From: Haemophilus parainfluenzae
GTDB taxonomy: Bacteria; Pseudomonadota; Gammaproteobacteria; Enterobacterales; Pasteurellaceae
Assembly: GCF_003252795.1 (NCBI RefSeq)
Contig: NZ_QEPQ01000002.1
Location: forward strand, 124,001-188,000
Direction: 5' to 3'
Length of the DNA stretch: 64,000 nucleotides
Under the pieces are notes generated by a model. It did not search any database and was not told where the DNA came from. It worked only from the letters and a program-made list of their open reading frames with translations. Both the position numbers and the translations under genes were made by a program. Below are positions 21,444-31,214 of the stretch, one piece after another. Numbering within the stretch: position 1 is the first letter of the stretch; each line of letters starts with the position of its first letter.

Positions 21444-23333
21444 ATGCCTGAACGTTCAGCCAATATTAGTACACATGATCCTTTCGGAAGTTTATTAGGT
21501 TATGCACCGGGTGGAATTGCGATTTATTCATCAGATTATCATACAGCCGATGAGAAAGAGTATCCGGATGATGCTGCCTTTCGCAGTTATTTAGGAAGAG
21601 AGTACATGGGATACAAATGGCAGTGTGTAGAATTTGCACGCCGTTATTTATATCTCAATCATGGCATGGTGTTTACTGATGTAGGAATGGCTTACGAGAT
21701 CTTTTCTCTACGATTTTTACGTCAAGTGGTAAATGATGCCTTATTGCCGTTACAAGCCTTTGCAAATGGTTGCAAACGTAAGCCTGAAGCAGGCGCCCTT
21801 TTAATTTGGCAAGAGGGTGGCGAATTTAAACATACGGGGCATGTGGCGATTATTACCGAAGTCTTAGAGGATAAAATCCGCATTGCTGAACAAAACGTGA
21901 TTCACTCTCGCTTACCAAGCGGGCAGCAATGGACGCGTGAATTACCGATGACGGTTTCTGAAAGTGGTTATTTTCTGCATGATACCTTTGATGATACCGA
22001 AATTTTAGGTTGGATGATCCAAACGGAAGACACCGAATACAGTCTGCCACAACCAACACCTGAAAAAGAGAAACTTGAAATTCATGCAGAACATATTGAA
22101 AACAACGGTCAGTTTGAACATAAATGGCTGAATGAGAACAATGAATTTGAAGCTGCCTATGTGAAAGCCATGGGAGGGCATAAAGTCAGTCATTCTGATC
22201 AATATCGTTACTTTACGATGTCTGAAACAGCACAGCATGAGTTGATTCGTGCAACCAATGAATTACATTTAATGTATTTGCATGCCACAGATAAAGTTTT
22301 AAAAGACGATAAGTTATTAGAATATTTTAATATTCCAAAATTATTATGGCCTCGCTTACGTTTATCTTGGCAAAATCGCCGTTATCAAACCATTACGGGA
22401 CGGTTAGATTTCTGTATGGATAGTCGTGGATTGAAAGTGTATGAATACAACGCTGATTCAGCCTCTTGTCATGCGGAAGCCGGTGAGTTTATGAATCGAT
22501 GGGCGATTCAAGGCGGATTGAATATTGGTGAAAATCCTGCTGATGGTTTACGTAATGCATTAGCGGATTGTTGGAAACACAGTGAAGCTACGCCGCTTGT
22601 TCATATTATGCAAGATCATGATGATGAAGAAGATTACCACTCATTGTTTATGCGTAATGCACTGGTCCAAGCAGGATTTCAAGCCAAAATTATTCATGGT
22701 ACAGAGGGGCTACATTGGGATAGTCGTGGTCGTTTAATTGATGATGAAGATAACCAGATAAAAACGGTGTGGAAAACATGGGCTTGGGAAACCATGTTAG
22801 AGCAACTTCGTGAAGATGCGACAGGCATGGAAGTGGCTCCACCAATTCGTACAGGCTACCCGGAAGATAAAGTGCGGTTAATTGACGTGTTACTTCGTCC
22901 GGAAGTCTTAGTTTACGAGCCACTTTGGACTGCCATCCCAAGTAATAAAGCGATCTTACCTGTATTATGGTCATTATTCCCGAATCATCGGTATTTACTT
23001 GAAGCAGGATTTGAACTGACACCAGAGTTGGTTAAAAATGGTTATGCACAAAAACCAATTGCAGGCCGTCGAGGTGATAATGTGAAACTCATTGGTGAGT
23101 GTAAATCTGTACTCGATAGCACGGACGGTCGTTTTGATAAGCAGGAAAGTATTTATCAACAGCTTTGGTGTTTGCCAAAAGTGGAAGATCAATATGTTCA
23201 GGTTTGTACTTTCACTGTAGGTGGGCATTATGGTGGTAGCTGTTTACGCTCAGACCCGAGTTTGGTCATTATGGGAAACAGTGATATGCAACCGTTAAGA
23301 GTATTATCTGATAAAGATTTCCTTAAGAAATAA
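21444..23333 (+). CDS. gss: Bifunctional glutathionylspermidine synthetase/amidase
   Basis: A 629-residue homologue of E. coli Gss. The N-terminal CHAP amidase domain (about 40-200) has the nucleophile Cys61 in YKWQCVEFARR and the His in FKHTGHVAIITEV; it hydrolyses glutathionylspermidine. The C-terminal domain (about 215-629) is the ATP-grasp-like synthetase joining glutathione to spermidine; key segments are YEYNADSASCHAEAGEFMNR, VGGHYGGSCLRSDPSLVIMG and the C-terminal PLRVLSDKDFL. It is a single gene with RBS CAGGGAG and terminators on both sides. The product links polyamine and thiol redox control. Confidence 0.93.
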   Translation: MPERSANISTHDPFGSLLGYAPGGIAIYSSDYHTADEKEYPDDAAFRSYLGREYMGYKWQCVEFARRYLYLNHGMVFTDVGMAYEIFSLRFLRQVVNDALLPLQAFANGCKRKPEAGALLIWQEGGEFKHTGHVAIITEVLEDKIRIAEQNVIHSRLPSGQQWTRELPMTVSESGYFLHDTFDDTEILGWMIQTEDTEYSLPQPTPEKEKLEIHAEHIENNGQFEHKWLNENNEFEAAYVKAMGGHKVSHSDQYRYFTMSETAQHELIRATNELHLMYLHATDKVLKDDKLLEYFNIPKLLWPRLRLSWQNRRYQTITGRLDFCMDSRGLKVYEYNADSASCHAEAGEFMNRWAIQGGLNIGENPADGLRNALADCWKHSEATPLVHIMQDHDDEEDYHSLFMRNALVQAGFQAKIIHGTEGLHWDSRGRLIDDEDNQIKTVWKTWAWETMLEQLREDATGMEVAPPIRTGYPEDKVRLIDVLLRPEVLVYEPLWTAIPSNKAILPVLWSLFPNHRYLLEAGFELTPELVKNGYAQKPIAGRRGDNVKLIGECKSVLDSTDGRFDKQESIYQQLWCLPKVEDQYVQVCTFTVGGHYGGSCLRSDPSLVIMGNSDMQPLRVLSDKDFLKK

Positions 23334-23339
23334 AAACAA

Positions 23340-23364
23340 AATCGGCACTCAATGAGTGCCGATT
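23340..23364. terminator. Bidirectional terminator between gss and napC
   Basis: AATCGGCACTC and GAGTGCCGATT form an 11-bp stem with a 3-base loop between two convergent operons; T-rich and A-rich ends suit both directions. Confidence 0.85.
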
Positions 23365-23385
23365 TATTATCATCAATTTATTAAA

Positions 23386-24024
23386 TTATTTCGCATCTTT
23401 GTTATCAGCAGGTTTTTCATTTGCTTTTAACATATCCGCAGGAATAAAGCTTTGTTGTACTTTTGACATATCTGGAAGATGGTGTGCAATCCCTTTGTGA
23501 CAGTCGATACAGGTTTTGTTTTGTTCCTGTGCAAGTGCGTGCATTTGTTGTGCCACAGTTTTTTGTTGTGAGTAATCCATATCATTAAAGTTATGGCAGT
23601 TACGACACTCTTGTGAGTTATTCGCTTTCATACGCGCCCATTCGCGTTCAGCCATTTCTAAACGATGTTTTTCGAATTTTTCTTTAGTATCTACTTTACC
23701 TGTAAAGTATGCATAAACTTCAGTCGATGCCTGCATTTTACGAACCATTTTTGGAATGAATTCATGTGGAACGTGACAGTCAGAACAAATCGCTTTCACA
23801 CCTGAACGGTTGCTAAAGTGAATTGATGCTTGGTATTCAGGTACAACATCGTTAGTATGACAATCTGAACAGAATTGTTCAGTATTAGTTGCTGACATAC
23901 CGACATTAAATAGGTTAGTTCCAACAATAGTACCAATGATAGTTAATAAAATCACCCCACCAATTGCCATTTTGCTCGGCGAGCGTAACCAACGACAAAC
24001 TTTTTGAATGCTTGATTTAATCAT
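23386..24024 (-). CDS. napC: Tetraheme cytochrome c NapC
   Basis: Membrane-anchored quinol dehydrogenase that passes electrons from menaquinol to NapB/NapA. It has 212 residues: one N-terminal transmembrane helix (about 18-40, GGVILLTIIGTIVGTNL) and four CxxCH heme motifs (CSDCH twice, CRNCH, CIDCH) in the periplasmic part. It is the last gene of the nap operon, 11 bases after napB. Confidence 0.96.
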   Translation of the reverse strand: MIKSSIQKVCRWLRSPSKMAIGGVILLTIIGTIVGTNLFNVGMSATNTEQFCSDCHTNDVVPEYQASIHFSNRSGVKAICSDCHVPHEFIPKMVRKMQASTEVYAYFTGKVDTKEKFEKHRLEMAEREWARMKANNSQECRNCHNFNDMDYSQQKTVAQQMHALAQEQNKTCIDCHKGIAHHLPDMSKVQQSFIPADMLKANEKPADNKDAK

Positions 24025-24035
24025 GGTTTAGCTCC

Positions 24036-24464
24036 TTATTTACCTTGCGTTTTACGAATGGTTTCGAATTTATTTTGAATAATTGGATTTACGTTAGTTT
24101 GCTGAACGTGGCATTGTAAACAGAAATAACGACGTGGTGAGGTACCTTCTGTTTTTTGACCATCACGTGTTAAGAAATGACTCTCAGGAACACGTGGCGC
24201 ACCCGTTGTTGGGGCAACATCTGGCGCGTGGCAACCTAAACATTGATTCGCATTTTTAGTTACTTGTAAGCCACGAATGCTGTGTGGAACAAGTGGGGGT
24301 TGGTTAGGAAAAGTAACAGGAATATTGCCTACATCTTTATAAGGATTATTAAATGCAGGTGCAAGACTTTCTGCTGTTTTATCGATGCTGTTTGCAACTT
24401 GTGGTGCATCAGCAAATGCCAATCCACTACATAAAGCCAGCATGAAAATAAATGATTTTTTCAT
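24036..24464 (-). CDS. napB: Diheme cytochrome c NapB, nitrate reductase small subunit
   Basis: Periplasmic electron-transfer partner of NapA. It has a cleavable signal (MKKSFIFMLALCSGLAFA) and two heme-binding motifs, CLGCH and CLQCH, with a distal His pair. I start at ATG 24464 behind GGAG rather than at an in-frame GTG three codons upstream, giving 142 residues. Confidence 0.94.
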   Translation of the reverse strand: MKKSFIFMLALCSGLAFADAPQVANSIDKTAESLAPAFNNPYKDVGNIPVTFPNQPPLVPHSIRGLQVTKNANQCLGCHAPDVAPTTGAPRVPESHFLTRDGQKTEGTSPRRYFCLQCHVQQTNVNPIIQNKFETIRKTQGK

Positions 24465-24485
24465 GAAATCCACTCCATTAAATAA

Positions 24486-25376
24486 TTAAATATTTTTAAT
24501 TTTTATTTGTTTCTCAAATCGAGATCCAAATGTAAATACATTTTCTGCGCACACGTCAATACAGCGTCCACAAGTAATACAATCTTTTGCCAATATAATT
24601 TGGCTATCTTCAGGTCCACCGTGTAAAGGAAGTCTTAAAACTTGCGGTTCTGGGCAAACATTATAACAGTCCATACAACGGTCACAGCGATCGCGATCGA
24701 TTACATTAATTTTTATTAGGCTTTTAGCTCCAATGACACCATAGATTGCACCAATTGGACAAAGGTGACCACACCAACCATGTTCAGCAACGAGTAAGTC
24801 AAATAGGAAAATCACTGCTACTAACCAAAGCGTTGCACCTGTTCCAAAGACGAAGATGCGTCCAAGTGCTGCAACAGGGTTTATCCACTCCCATAAAAGC
24901 GTACCCGTTATTGCGCTACCAACTAAAATCACGGCTAAAATCACATAGCGAAGTTGACGTGAAATTTTTAATGATTGTCTAATACCTAATTTTCTACGTA
25001 GCCAAGCTGCTGCATCAGTCACGATGTTCATTGGACAGACCCAACTACAAAAGGCTTTGCTCGCAACGATGGCGTAGAATACGACGATAACCAAGGCTCC
25101 AATAATCGTTGTGATTTCTGGTAGGTAACCTGTCGCTAAACTTTCAGCGGTAATCAATGGATCTGTCAATGGCACAGTATCCAAAAGCATGCTTGAGCTG
25201 TAATTGCCTTTTAGAATCCAAACTTGCCAAATCGGACCACTTAAGAACATTAAAATAATACTTAATTGACTAATTCGACGTAGAATTAAAAAGCGATAAG
25301 CATGCCACCAACCGAGTTTTTGGCGAGCTTCTAAGCCTGCATCTTTAGGCTTATTCGGGGTATATTTTTCAGCCAT
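24486..25376 (-). CDS. napH: Quinol dehydrogenase membrane subunit NapH
   Basis: A 296-residue inner-membrane iron-sulfur protein with about four transmembrane helices, two CxxxCP motifs (CSWVCP near residue 112 and CGHLCP near 204) and two cytoplasm-facing 4Fe-4S motifs (CDRCMDCYNVCPEP and CITCGRCIDVC). With NapG it forms a second quinol-oxidising route to NapA. Its start overlaps the napG stop by one base (TAATG), so translation is coupled. Confidence 0.96.
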   Translation of the reverse strand: MAEKYTPNKPKDAGLEARQKLGWWHAYRFLILRRISQLSIILMFLSGPIWQVWILKGNYSSSMLLDTVPLTDPLITAESLATGYLPEITTIIGALVIVVFYAIVASKAFCSWVCPMNIVTDAAAWLRRKLGIRQSLKISRQLRYVILAVILVGSAITGTLLWEWINPVAALGRIFVFGTGATLWLVAVIFLFDLLVAEHGWCGHLCPIGAIYGVIGAKSLIKINVIDRDRCDRCMDCYNVCPEPQVLRLPLHGGPEDSQIILAKDCITCGRCIDVCAENVFTFGSRFEKQIKIKNI

Positions 25377-26281
25377 TATTTAACCCCCTTAATGTTTAAG
25401 TCCAGATTTGGGAATTGCTCTGCTTCCGGAACTGTTGTTGGATTTGGTACATAATCCATTGTTGCACGGTTTGGTGTTGCAACTTTTTGGTTCGGTTGAA
25501 CTTGCATTGGCTGATAAACCGGCTCATGTGAGCCTTCCGGCATACGAGCATCCATTGCTGGACGTAAGCCATCTGGATGTTGCTCCTCAATTAAGGATTT
25601 TCCGGCGTTTTGTTTTTCTTTCCAGCCTAAGCGATAGTGGCGACCGAGTAGCCCTTTGGCGATATCCATCGGTAAGACTTTAATTGCCGCTTCTTCTAAC
25701 ACACAAGCTTGTTCGCATTTACCGCATCCGGTGCAAGCATCAGAGTGAACAGTTGGAATAAGCTTTGCATGAATCCCAGTACGATCATTGTGGATACGTT
25801 CAAGTGTAATCGCTTTATCTACTAATGGACAAACGCGATAACACACATCACAACGCAACCCCTGCCAGTTAAGACAAGTTTCATGGTCTAGCAATACGGC
25901 TAACCCCATTCTCGCATCATTGATGTCTTTAAGTTCCTCACTTAATGCGCCACTTGGACAAGCATTCATACATGGAATATCCGGACACATTTCGCAAGGT
26001 TTATCCCGAGCGATAAAATAAGGTGTGCCCGCTTCCATTGGTGAAATCAGCGAAGCTAAATGCAACATATCATATGGACACGCTTGGACGCATTGTCCGC
26101 AACGGGTACAAGCTGCCAAGAAATCCTTTTCCGGTAAAGCACCAGGTGGACGCAAGGCGATCCCTTCTTTAGCTTTAGCTTGTTGTTGCTGTAAGCCAAG
26201 AATAATACCAACCCCACATACTCCGGCAGCCGTTCTTGTCACATTTTTTAAAAACTGACGACGGTTAGGATCAAGTCTCAT
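25376..26281 (-). CDS. napG: Ferredoxin-type protein NapG
   Basis: A 301-residue periplasmic iron-sulfur protein exported folded by the Tat system: signal [20 protein letters not shown] at the N-terminus. Four 4Fe-4S motifs follow ([46 protein letters not shown]). The C-terminal 60 residues are Pro/Gln-rich. It sits 116 bases after napA, a gap that contains inverted repeats, and is coupled to napH. Confidence 0.95.
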   Translation of the reverse strand: MRLDPNRRQFLKNVTRTAAGVCGVGIILGLQQQQAKAKEGIALRPPGALPEKDFLAACTRCGQCVQACPYDMLHLASLISPMEAGTPYFIARDKPCEMCPDIPCMNACPSGALSEELKDINDARMGLAVLLDHETCLNWQGLRCDVCYRVCPLVDKAITLERIHNDRTGIHAKLIPTVHSDACTGCGKCEQACVLEEAAIKVLPMDIAKGLLGRHYRLGWKEKQNAGKSLIEEQHPDGLRPAMDARMPEGSHEPVYQPMQVQPNQKVATPNRATMDYVPNPTTVPEAEQFPNLDLNIKGVK

Positions 26282-26295
26282 CTGCGTTTCCTTTT

Positions 26296-26372
26296 ATAAG
26301 CGGCCTAATTTTGTAAAAATATTGCAAAATTTGACCGCTCTTATTTTAAATTCCCTTCTCTTTAAAGAGAGG
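26296..26372 (-). repeat. Intercistronic hairpins between napA and napG
   Basis: Two inverted repeats fill the napA-napG gap. The longer (26296-26344) pairs ATAAGCGGCCTAATTTTG with a near-complement that includes the variant signal ACCGCTCTT (26334-26342). The shorter (about 26355-26372) is CTTCTCTTT/AAAGAGAGG, distantly like the C-rich hairpins elsewhere. They may lower expression of napGHBC relative to napA, or stabilise the napFDA mRNA. Confidence 0.55.
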
Positions 26373-26397
26373 AGCGACTAGAAACAAAAGGAAAATC

Positions 26398-28884
26398 CTA
26401 CGCTTTTTCCACTTTTACAGCACATTTTTTGAAGTCGGTTTCACCTGAAATTGGATCGGTTGCATCCAATGTTAATTTGTTAGCAAGCTGACCCGCATCA
26501 AAGAAGGTGGTGTAAATTAAGCCCTGAGGACATTTGTTACGACCACGGGTATCTAAGTAAGAAACCATTTCACCACGACGTGTAATTAATTTCACTTTAT
26601 CCCCATGACGTAAGCCATATTTTTTCGCATCCGCTGGGTGCATCCAAACTAAGTTATTCGGGAACGCACGGTGTAATTCAGGTACACGACGAGTCATGGT
26701 ACCGGTATGCCAGTGTTCAAGTACACGACCAGTACATAACCATAATGGATATTCTTCATCTGGTGATTCTGCAGGGTCTTCATAAGGCACACCTAAGATA
26801 ATTGCTTTTTTATCCGGATAACCGTAGAACGCAACATCTTCGCCTGCTTTAACGTACGGGTCAAAGCCTTCACGGTAACGCCATAAGGTTTCTTTACCGT
26901 CAACAACCGGCCAACGTAAACCACGTACTTGGTGGTAAGTATCAAATGGTGCTAAGTCATGGCCATGACCACGACCAAAGCTTGCGTATTCTTCGAATAA
27001 GCCTTTTTGTAGGTAGTAACCAAAGTGATCTGCTTCATCATTGATGTATCCTGGAACATCCGTTGGTATTTTATATTTGTTTACTTCACCATTCTCGTAA
27101 AGTACTTCATATAAAGTCTTACCACGATATTCTGGCATTTGAGCTAATAATTCTTCGCCCCATACTTCATCTGTTTTGAAGTATTTAGAGAATTCCACAA
27201 TTTGCCATAAGTCAGAACGAGACTCACCAGGACCTTTCACTTGTTGACGCCATAATTGGGTACGACGTTCTGCGTTACCATAGCCCCCTTCTTTTTCTAC
27301 CCACATACAAGTAGGGAGAATTAGGTCTGCTGCAACTGCAGAAACGGATGGGTAAGGGTCTGAAACAACGATGAAGTTTTCAGGGTTACGCCAACCAGGG
27401 AAAATTTCGTCGTTAATGTTTGGACCACCTTGCATGTTGTTGGTACAAAGTTGCCATAAGAAGTTTAATTTACCATCTTTTAATGCACGGCTTTGTTGTA
27501 CAGCTGCGTATCCAGGTACAGTTGGAATGGTACCTTTTGGTAATTTCCATTTTTTCTCAGCGATTTCAACGTGTTTAGGATTGGTTACTACCATGTCCGC
27601 TGGTAAACGGTGAACGAAAGTACCCACTTCACGCGCTGTACCACAAGCTGAAGGTTGACCAGTTAATGAGAACGGACCACAACCTGGTTTAGAAATTTTA
27701 CCGGTTAATAAGTGTACGTTATAGATCATGTGGTTAACCCATACACCACGAGTGTGTTGGTTAAAGCCCATTGTCCAGTAAGACACTAAGTTCTGTTCTG
27801 GATCCGCGTACATTTTCGCGAGGGTTTCAAGCTGATCTTTTGGTACACCAGAAATACGGTGTGCTTCGTCTAATGTATAAGGTGCAACGATTTTCTTGAA
27901 TTCTTCGAAGTCAGAGTCATACATTTTACCTGCAGTTTTACGGTTTTTCGCTGCAACTTCAAGTGGGTGTTCTGGACGTAGACCATAACCGATATCAGTT
28001 TCACCACGTTTGAATTTAGTATGTTTATTAACGAAGTCCCAGTTTACTTTATCGTTTTGGATAATGTAGTTTGCAATGTAGTTAAGGATTGCAAGGTCTG
28101 CATGTGGATTAAATACGATAGGCACATCAGCTAATTCAAACGAACGGTGTTCGAATGTTGACATAACTACAACTTTCACGTTATCAGAAGAAAGACGACG
28201 GTCAGAAATACGAGACCATAAAATTGGGTGCATTTCCGCCATGTTTGAACCCCAAAGCACAAATGCATCGGTTTTCTCGATATCGTTATAGCAACCCATT
28301 GGCTCATCCATACCGAATGTACGCATAAACGCAACCGCTGCAGACGCCATACAGTGACGAGCATTAGGATCGATAGTATTTGAACGAAGACCAGCTTTCC
28401 AAAGTTTTACTTTTGCATAGCCTTCATAGATAGTAGTTTGACCGGAAGAGAACATCCCAACAGCATTTGGTTCTTTTTTCTTCAAGATGTCTTTGATTTT
28501 TTCCGCCATGATAGTGAAAGCTTGATCCCAAGAAACTGGTGTAAAGTCACCTTCTTTATGGAATTTACCATCTTTCATACGTAATAACGGAGTTTGTACA
28601 CGGTCTGCACCGTACATGATTTTAGAAAGGAAGTAACCTTTGATACAGTTTAAACCGCGGTTTACTTCTGCATCCGGGTCACCTTGAGTTGCGACAACTC
28701 GACCATCTTTGGTTCCTACCAATACGCTACATCCTGTACCACAGAAACGGCATGGGGCTTTATCCCATTTGATGCCCATATCTTCGGTCGCATTAACCTG
28801 TTTAACAGGGATGGTCATACCGGCAGCCGCTGCCGCTGCAAGTGCAGCATTGGCTTTCATAAAATCTCTACGATTAAGTTCCAT
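26398..28884 (-). CDS. napA: Periplasmic nitrate reductase catalytic subunit NapA
   Basis: Molybdenum bis-MGD enzyme reducing nitrate to nitrite in the periplasm. It has 828 residues. The Tat signal is [20 protein letters not shown] (residues 4-23). The 4Fe-4S cysteines are C45, C48 and C52 in CRFCGTGC plus one in GLNCIKGYF. The Mo-ligand cysteine lies in [12 protein letters not shown] near residue 149. The C-terminal molybdopterin domain includes [15 protein letters not shown] chose ATG at 28884; an in-frame GTG four codons upstream is not needed. The chaperone gene napD lies just upstream. Confidence 0.97.
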   Translation of the reverse strand: MELNRRDFMKANAALAAAAAAGMTIPVKQVNATEDMGIKWDKAPCRFCGTGCSVLVGTKDGRVVATQGDPDAEVNRGLNCIKGYFLSKIMYGADRVQTPLLRMKDGKFHKEGDFTPVSWDQAFTIMAEKIKDILKKKEPNAVGMFSSGQTTIYEGYAKVKLWKAGLRSNTIDPNARHCMASAAVAFMRTFGMDEPMGCYNDIEKTDAFVLWGSNMAEMHPILWSRISDRRLSSDNVKVVVMSTFEHRSFELADVPIVFNPHADLAILNYIANYIIQNDKVNWDFVNKHTKFKRGETDIGYGLRPEHPLEVAAKNRKTAGKMYDSDFEEFKKIVAPYTLDEAHRISGVPKDQLETLAKMYADPEQNLVSYWTMGFNQHTRGVWVNHMIYNVHLLTGKISKPGCGPFSLTGQPSACGTAREVGTFVHRLPADMVVTNPKHVEIAEKKWKLPKGTIPTVPGYAAVQQSRALKDGKLNFLWQLCTNNMQGGPNINDEIFPGWRNPENFIVVSDPYPSVSAVAADLILPTCMWVEKEGGYGNAERRTQLWRQQVKGPGESRSDLWQIVEFSKYFKTDEVWGEELLAQMPEYRGKTLYEVLYENGEVNKYKIPTDVPGYINDEADHFGYYLQKGLFEEYASFGRGHGHDLAPFDTYHQVRGLRWPVVDGKETLWRYREGFDPYVKAGEDVAFYGYPDKKAIILGVPYEDPAESPDEEYPLWLCTGRVLEHWHTGTMTRRVPELHRAFPNNLVWMHPADAKKYGLRHGDKVKLITRRGEMVSYLDTRGRNKCPQGLIYTTFFDAGQLANKLTLDATDPISGETDFKKCAVKVEKA

Positions 28885-28947
28885 AGTTTTCCCCACTCGT
28901 TGTTGAATGTTTTAGAATATACAAAAGAGTATGTATTCCTAAATTAT

Positions 28948-29211
28948 TTATTTTTCATCTAAGTAATTCGAAATTAAAGAAATGACAATTACTCCTGGGA
29001 TATCTTTAATTTCATCCATAAGATCCGCTAATGCTAATTGACGGTTACTTTCAAGGGTGACCACCAATTTGCCTTCATCAGATTTTTCGCCATGAATCTC
29101 AGCGGTTGGAATCGCTAAAATGGCTTCTTTGACTTGGTTAAGTTTTTCTGGTCTGGCTTGCACAACAATGCTGCATACATACCAGTTCTCATTTTCGCTA
29201 AATTGACTCAT
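28948..29211 (-). CDS. napD: NapA maturation chaperone NapD
   Basis: Cytosolic chaperone that binds the NapA Tat signal and delays export until the cofactor is inserted. It is 87 residues from ATG at 29211 (MSQFSENENWYVCSIVVQA); an in-frame TTG at 29226 would add five residues. The ferredoxin-like fold is suggested by VCSIVVQARPEKLNQVKEAI and GVIVISLISNYLDE. It overlaps napF by 14 bases, so it is translationally coupled. Confidence 0.92.
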   Translation of the reverse strand: MSQFSENENWYVCSIVVQARPEKLNQVKEAILAIPTAEIHGEKSDEGKLVVTLESNRQLALADLMDEIKDIPGVIVISLISNYLDEK

Positions 29212-29740
29212 CGATATTTGTTTCAATATTAAAAATTTTTATTGCTTTTGTTGGGCAAACACTTAGGCAAGCACCACAACCATTACAACTTTCTAAATCC
29301 AATATGGGTTTTGCGACGCCACCAAGTTGTAATCGAAAACGGATGGCATTCATCGGACAGCTATCTTGGCAACTTCGACATTCCACTCGATTTTCTGTGA
29401 GACATTGCGTTGTAATTTCAACTTTATGTGCCCAAGGCTCTTCTTCTAATGAACGAAAAATCGGTTGTTCACAGACTAAAACACATTTTTGGCAGAACGT
29501 GCATTCGCCCTTGTCAAATTGTATTTCAGGAAAACCGCCATCGCCTTTTACGATAATTTGGGTTTCACATACTAGTATGCAATCACCGCACCGCGTACAT
29601 TTATCCGTAAAGTTGCTCTCGTTTATCGACCAAGGTGGACGGATAGCATTAATACCTTGAATTTTCGCGTTTTCAGAATGTAACGATTGTAAAAATTGCC
29701 CACGTAATAATTGTCTGCGAGAAGGATTTTCAATCGCCAT
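29198..29740 (-). CDS. napF: Ferredoxin-type protein NapF
   Basis: A 180-residue cytoplasmic iron-sulfur protein thought to act in NapA maturation or cluster loading. It has four cysteine groups: CTRCGDCILVCE, CTFCQKCVLVCEQP, CRSCQDSCPMNA and CNGCGACLSVCPTKA. A twin-arginine-like NPSRRQLLRG at the N-terminus is not followed by a convincing hydrophobic stretch. It is the first gene of napFDAGHBC. Confidence 0.95.
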   Translation of the reverse strand: MAIENPSRRQLLRGQFLQSLHSENAKIQGINAIRPPWSINESNFTDKCTRCGDCILVCETQIIVKGDGGFPEIQFDKGECTFCQKCVLVCEQPIFRSLEEEPWAHKVEITTQCLTENRVECRSCQDSCPMNAIRFRLQLGGVAKPILDLESCNGCGACLSVCPTKAIKIFNIETNIDESI

Positions 29741-29844
29741 ATTTTTCTTTAAAGTTCGGTATTTTCAAGGGATGCATTATCTAGTGCTAATAAAAAAATA
29801 GTAACTACCTAAAAGGAGTAGTTTTTAAGAAATATACACTTTTG

Positions 29845-29858
29845 TTGAGATAGATCAA
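29845..29858 (-). promoter_or_regulatory. FNR-like box upstream of napF
   Basis: TTGATCTATCTCAA (minus strand) matches nine of ten defined bases of the FNR consensus TTGAT-N4-ATCAA, with its centre about 111 bases upstream of the napF start. Anaerobic FNR control of nap is known in enteric bacteria and Haemophilus. I could not fix the -10 box: TACTAT at 29798-29803 is one option. An imperfect dyad, CTACTCC...GGTAG, near 29797-29818 could be a NarP site, but its spacing (7-1-7) is not standard. Confidence 0.6.
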
Positions 29859-29926
29859 TGATATTTTGAAAATATGTTATTAGTGTAAATAAATTGTTAA
29901 AATATAAGTGAAAATGATTATTAAAT

Positions 29927-29945
29927 AGGGCGGAAGAACCGCCCT
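29927..29945 (-). terminator. Hairpin terminator after yggL
   Basis: AGGGCGG and CCGCCCT with a 5-base loop, followed on the minus strand by an AT-rich stretch lacking a clean T run. It separates yggL from the nap regulatory region. Confidence 0.55.
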
Positions 29946-29962
29946 GAAGTGAGTTTAAAATA

Positions 29963-30304
29963 TTATGCGTTTTGGGTTGGGTAATCCCACCAAATATCGA
30001 ATAATTCACTGATTTCGATTTGTTGTAATTTATTTTCTTCTAACCATTTTTTCACTAATTGACGATGGCTTTCATCACATTTACCGATTTTCTCTAAGCA
30101 AACTAAGCCTTCCCAATGTAAATAGCCGCTACCTTCATAAGCTAAGCCGTTTGGTTGAATCACTTCAGCAATAAAACGATCAACGGTTCCATCGATAGTT
30201 TCGATGCTGGTACCTTCAGCAAATTGCCAATTCACTAAAAAGCCTAATTCTTGGAATTCTGCTAAGTGAAGTTTTTTACGTTGACGTTGATTACGAGTTG
30301 TCAT
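29963..30304 (-). CDS. yggL: YggL-family protein (DUF469)
   Basis: A 113-residue cytosolic protein matching YggL: KKLHLAEFQELGFLVNWQF at the N-terminus and a C-terminal half with DIWWDYPTQ. The family is linked to ribosome biogenesis or 50S association in E. coli, but its function is not settled. It follows trmB by 50 bases on the same strand, the same pairing as in enteric genomes. Confidence 0.9.
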   Translation of the reverse strand: MTTRNQRQRKKLHLAEFQELGFLVNWQFAEGTSIETIDGTVDRFIAEVIQPNGLAYEGSGYLHWEGLVCLEKIGKCDESHRQLVKKWLEENKLQQIEISELFDIWWDYPTQNA

Positions 30305-30354
30305 TTCAATGTTCTCCTATGTTAAGGTAATGGGTATAGTCATCATCTCGATGA

Positions 30355-31101
30355 TTATTTTTTCTTAAAGTATAAATCCCACACACCGTGACCTAAGCGA
30401 TGACCGCGCGCCTCAAATTTTGTGAGAGGGCGGAAATCAGGACGTGGAATATAATCTTGTTCGGCAGTATTGACTAAATTTTCATTGGCTGAAAGCACTT
30501 CGAGCATTTGTTCCGCATAGTTTTCCCAGTCCGTTGCCATATGAATAAAACCATTTGGTTGTAATTTTTGCACGACTTGCTCCACAAAGTGCGGTTGAAC
30601 AATACGGCGTTTATGATGTTTCGCTTTATGCCAAGGGTCAGGGAAGAAAAGTTGTAAGCCGCCCAATTCGCCGTCTTTTACACAATCACGTAGAATTTCA
30701 GTGGCATCATGGCAAATCACGCGAAGGTTTTTCACGCCTTTTTCTACCGCATAAGCAATACAGGCACCTACACCAGGTGTGTGTACTTCAATACCGAGAT
30801 AATTTTTATCAGGATTCGCTTCAGCCATATCCACTAAAGATTTCCCCATTCCGAAGCCAATTTCTAATATAACGGGATTCGTATTACCATAAATAGCGAC
30901 AAAATCAAAAGGGGCATTTTGATAATCTAATCCAAGATCAGCCCAGTGATCATTCATCATATTTTTTTGAAAATCACTTAAGCGACCTGTCCGCAACACA
31001 AAGCTACGAACTTTACGTTTATAACGACCATCTTCTGTAAATTCAGCCGTTTCAACGGTTTTACGTTTTTGATCAGCAAAGGTTTTTTGCTCTTCTGTCA
31101 T
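30355..31101 (-). CDS. trmB: tRNA (guanine-N7-)-methyltransferase
   Basis: Makes m7G46 in tRNA with S-adenosylmethionine. It has 248 residues: SAM motif [15 protein letters not shown] near residue 80, [13 protein letters not shown], and the catalytic/tRNA-contact motif [19 protein letters not shown] near residues 155-173. The C-terminus is [19 protein letters not shown]. It is divergent from priA. Confidence 0.96.
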   Translation of the reverse strand: MTEEQKTFADQKRKTVETAEFTEDGRYKRKVRSFVLRTGRLSDFQKNMMNDHWADLGLDYQNAPFDFVAIYGNTNPVILEIGFGMGKSLVDMAEANPDKNYLGIEVHTPGVGACIAYAVEKGVKNLRVICHDATEILRDCVKDGELGGLQLFFPDPWHKAKHHKRRIVQPHFVEQVVQKLQPNGFIHMATDWENYAEQMLEVLSANENLVNTAEQDYIPRPDFRPLTKFEARGHRLGHGVWDLYFKKK

Positions 31102-31214
31102 GGTTTTTATTCGCTCAATTAAAATTGGCGGCGATTATACACTAAAAGGCAAGGTTGTGGGATTTTTCCACCTAATTCCCGTATAATAGCGAAAATTTTT
31201 AATTGTTTTTTGTT

